Below the pieces are notes generated by a model, which made no database searches, had not been told where the DNA came from, and saw only the letters and a program-made list of their open reading frames with translations. A program made the translations under genes and the position numbers. Positions 5,151 through 5,376 of a stretch of 5,376 nt of DNA are shown piece by piece (the stretch's first letter is position 1; each line of letters opens with the position of its first letter). Source of the stretch: DATKYK01 sp034430255 (GTDB lineage Bacteria > Chloroflexota > Dehalococcoidia > E44-bin15); contig DAOUEU010000164.1 in assembly GCA_034430255.1 (NCBI GenBank), positions 1 to 5,376 of the forward strand. The letters run 5' to 3'.

Positions 5151-5376
5151 CTAACCCAGTATCTCACGCACCGCTGCCACTATCCGGGGCAGGGCATCCC
5201 CCGTCTTTTCCACTATGGCAAAATCGTCAATGCTGGAGAAGTAGCTACCGGTGGCATTGACCTCTATCACCCTGGCGCCAGCCCTCTTAGCATAGCCGGG
5301 GAGAAGGGCGGCCGGGGTAACAACACCCGATGTACCCAGCGCTAGCATCACATCGCAGGAACTGGCCACTTGCTCC
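5151..5376 (-). CDS. Sir2/CobB-type NAD-dependent protein deacylase, C-terminal end only
   Basis: The reading frame enters from the right edge and stops at 5153-5151, so only the last 75 full codons are seen; the start, the catalytic His and most of the zinc site are outside the window. The visible part carries sirtuin hallmarks: CDVMLALGTSGVVTPAALLP matches the conserved C-D-x-x-L-x-x-GTS-x-x-V-x-PA segment of the NAD-binding Rossmann fold. GARVIEVN then matches the conserved (V/I)-I-E-(V/I)-N strand, which contacts the adenine ribose. The final DALPRIVAAVREILG is a typical C-terminal helix. The enzyme would remove acetyl or other acyl groups from protein lysines using NAD+. No internal break is visible. 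The GTG at 5369 is an internal Val, not a start, because the frame continues in-family upstream of it (EQVASSCDV). It is upstream of and co-directional with the racemase gene. Confidence 0.88.
   Translation of the reverse strand, partial: EQVASSCDVMLALGTSGVVTPAALLPGYAKRAGARVIEVNATGSYFSSIDDFAIVEKTGDALPRIVAAVREILG

Noticed and set aside
4667..5260. Open frame of 197 codons on the plus strand opposite the CaiB/BaiF gene and the sirtuin end
   Set aside because: It spans two well-supported minus-strand genes and their spacer, and its translation resembles no family I know.
1..5376. CRISPR array, tRNA/rRNA genes, insertion sequence or riboswitch
   Set aside because: No regularly spaced repeats, tRNA-like cloverleaf, terminal inverted repeats with a transposase, or long conserved leader structures were seen on either strand.

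Overview
The window looks bacterial. It has recognisable sigma-70-type promoters, strong Shine-Dalgarno (SD) sites in front of several genes, and compact gene spacing. The gene set is a SufC/SufB-like Fe-S pair of the minimal type, a ROK sugar kinase, an acyl-CoA racemase/transferase of the CaiB/BaiF superfamily, and a sirtuin. This set would suit an anaerobic, acyl-CoA-using lineage such as subsurface Chloroflexota (Dehalococcoidia-like). That assignment is inference only, because no taxonomic marker lies in the window. From about position 860 onward the DNA is visibly richer in GC than the first ~850 bases.

Layout. (1) 1-209 is nearly gene-free and relatively AT-rich. A possible gene start at 31 reads off the left edge on the minus strand. 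(2) 210-719, minus: a MarR-family winged-helix regulator. (3) 720-867: a divergent control region with one promoter for each side and a 20-bp imperfect palindrome (792-811) placed just upstream of the sufC promoter. (4) 868-2804, plus: a tightly coupled sufC-sufB-like operon. The two genes overlap by 13 nt. Together they resemble a two-gene, SUF-like minimal Fe-S cluster assembly system (an ATPase plus one SufB/SufD-type scaffold). No cysteine desulfurase, SufD, SufA or SufU is present in the window. (5) 2940-3899, plus: a ROK-family kinase with its own promoter, whose mRNA may be almost leaderless. (6) 3902-5086, minus: a CaiB/BaiF-superfamily protein with the His-Asp-Glu set of alpha-methylacyl-CoA racemases, converging on the kinase with only 2 nt between the stop codons. 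(7) 5151-5376, minus: the C-terminal end of a Sir2/CobB-type NAD-dependent deacylase, cut by the window edge and probably co-transcribed with the racemase.

How the genes may work together. The most coherent unit is the MarR regulator, the palindrome and the sufCB pair: a divergently encoded regulator positioned to control a minimal Fe-S assembly operon. Known Fe-S operon regulators (IscR, SufR) use several cysteine ligands. This MarR protein has a single cysteine, so it would sense something else if it does control the operon. The sirtuin and racemase form a separate leftward unit. The kinase appears to be an independent housekeeping sugar kinase.
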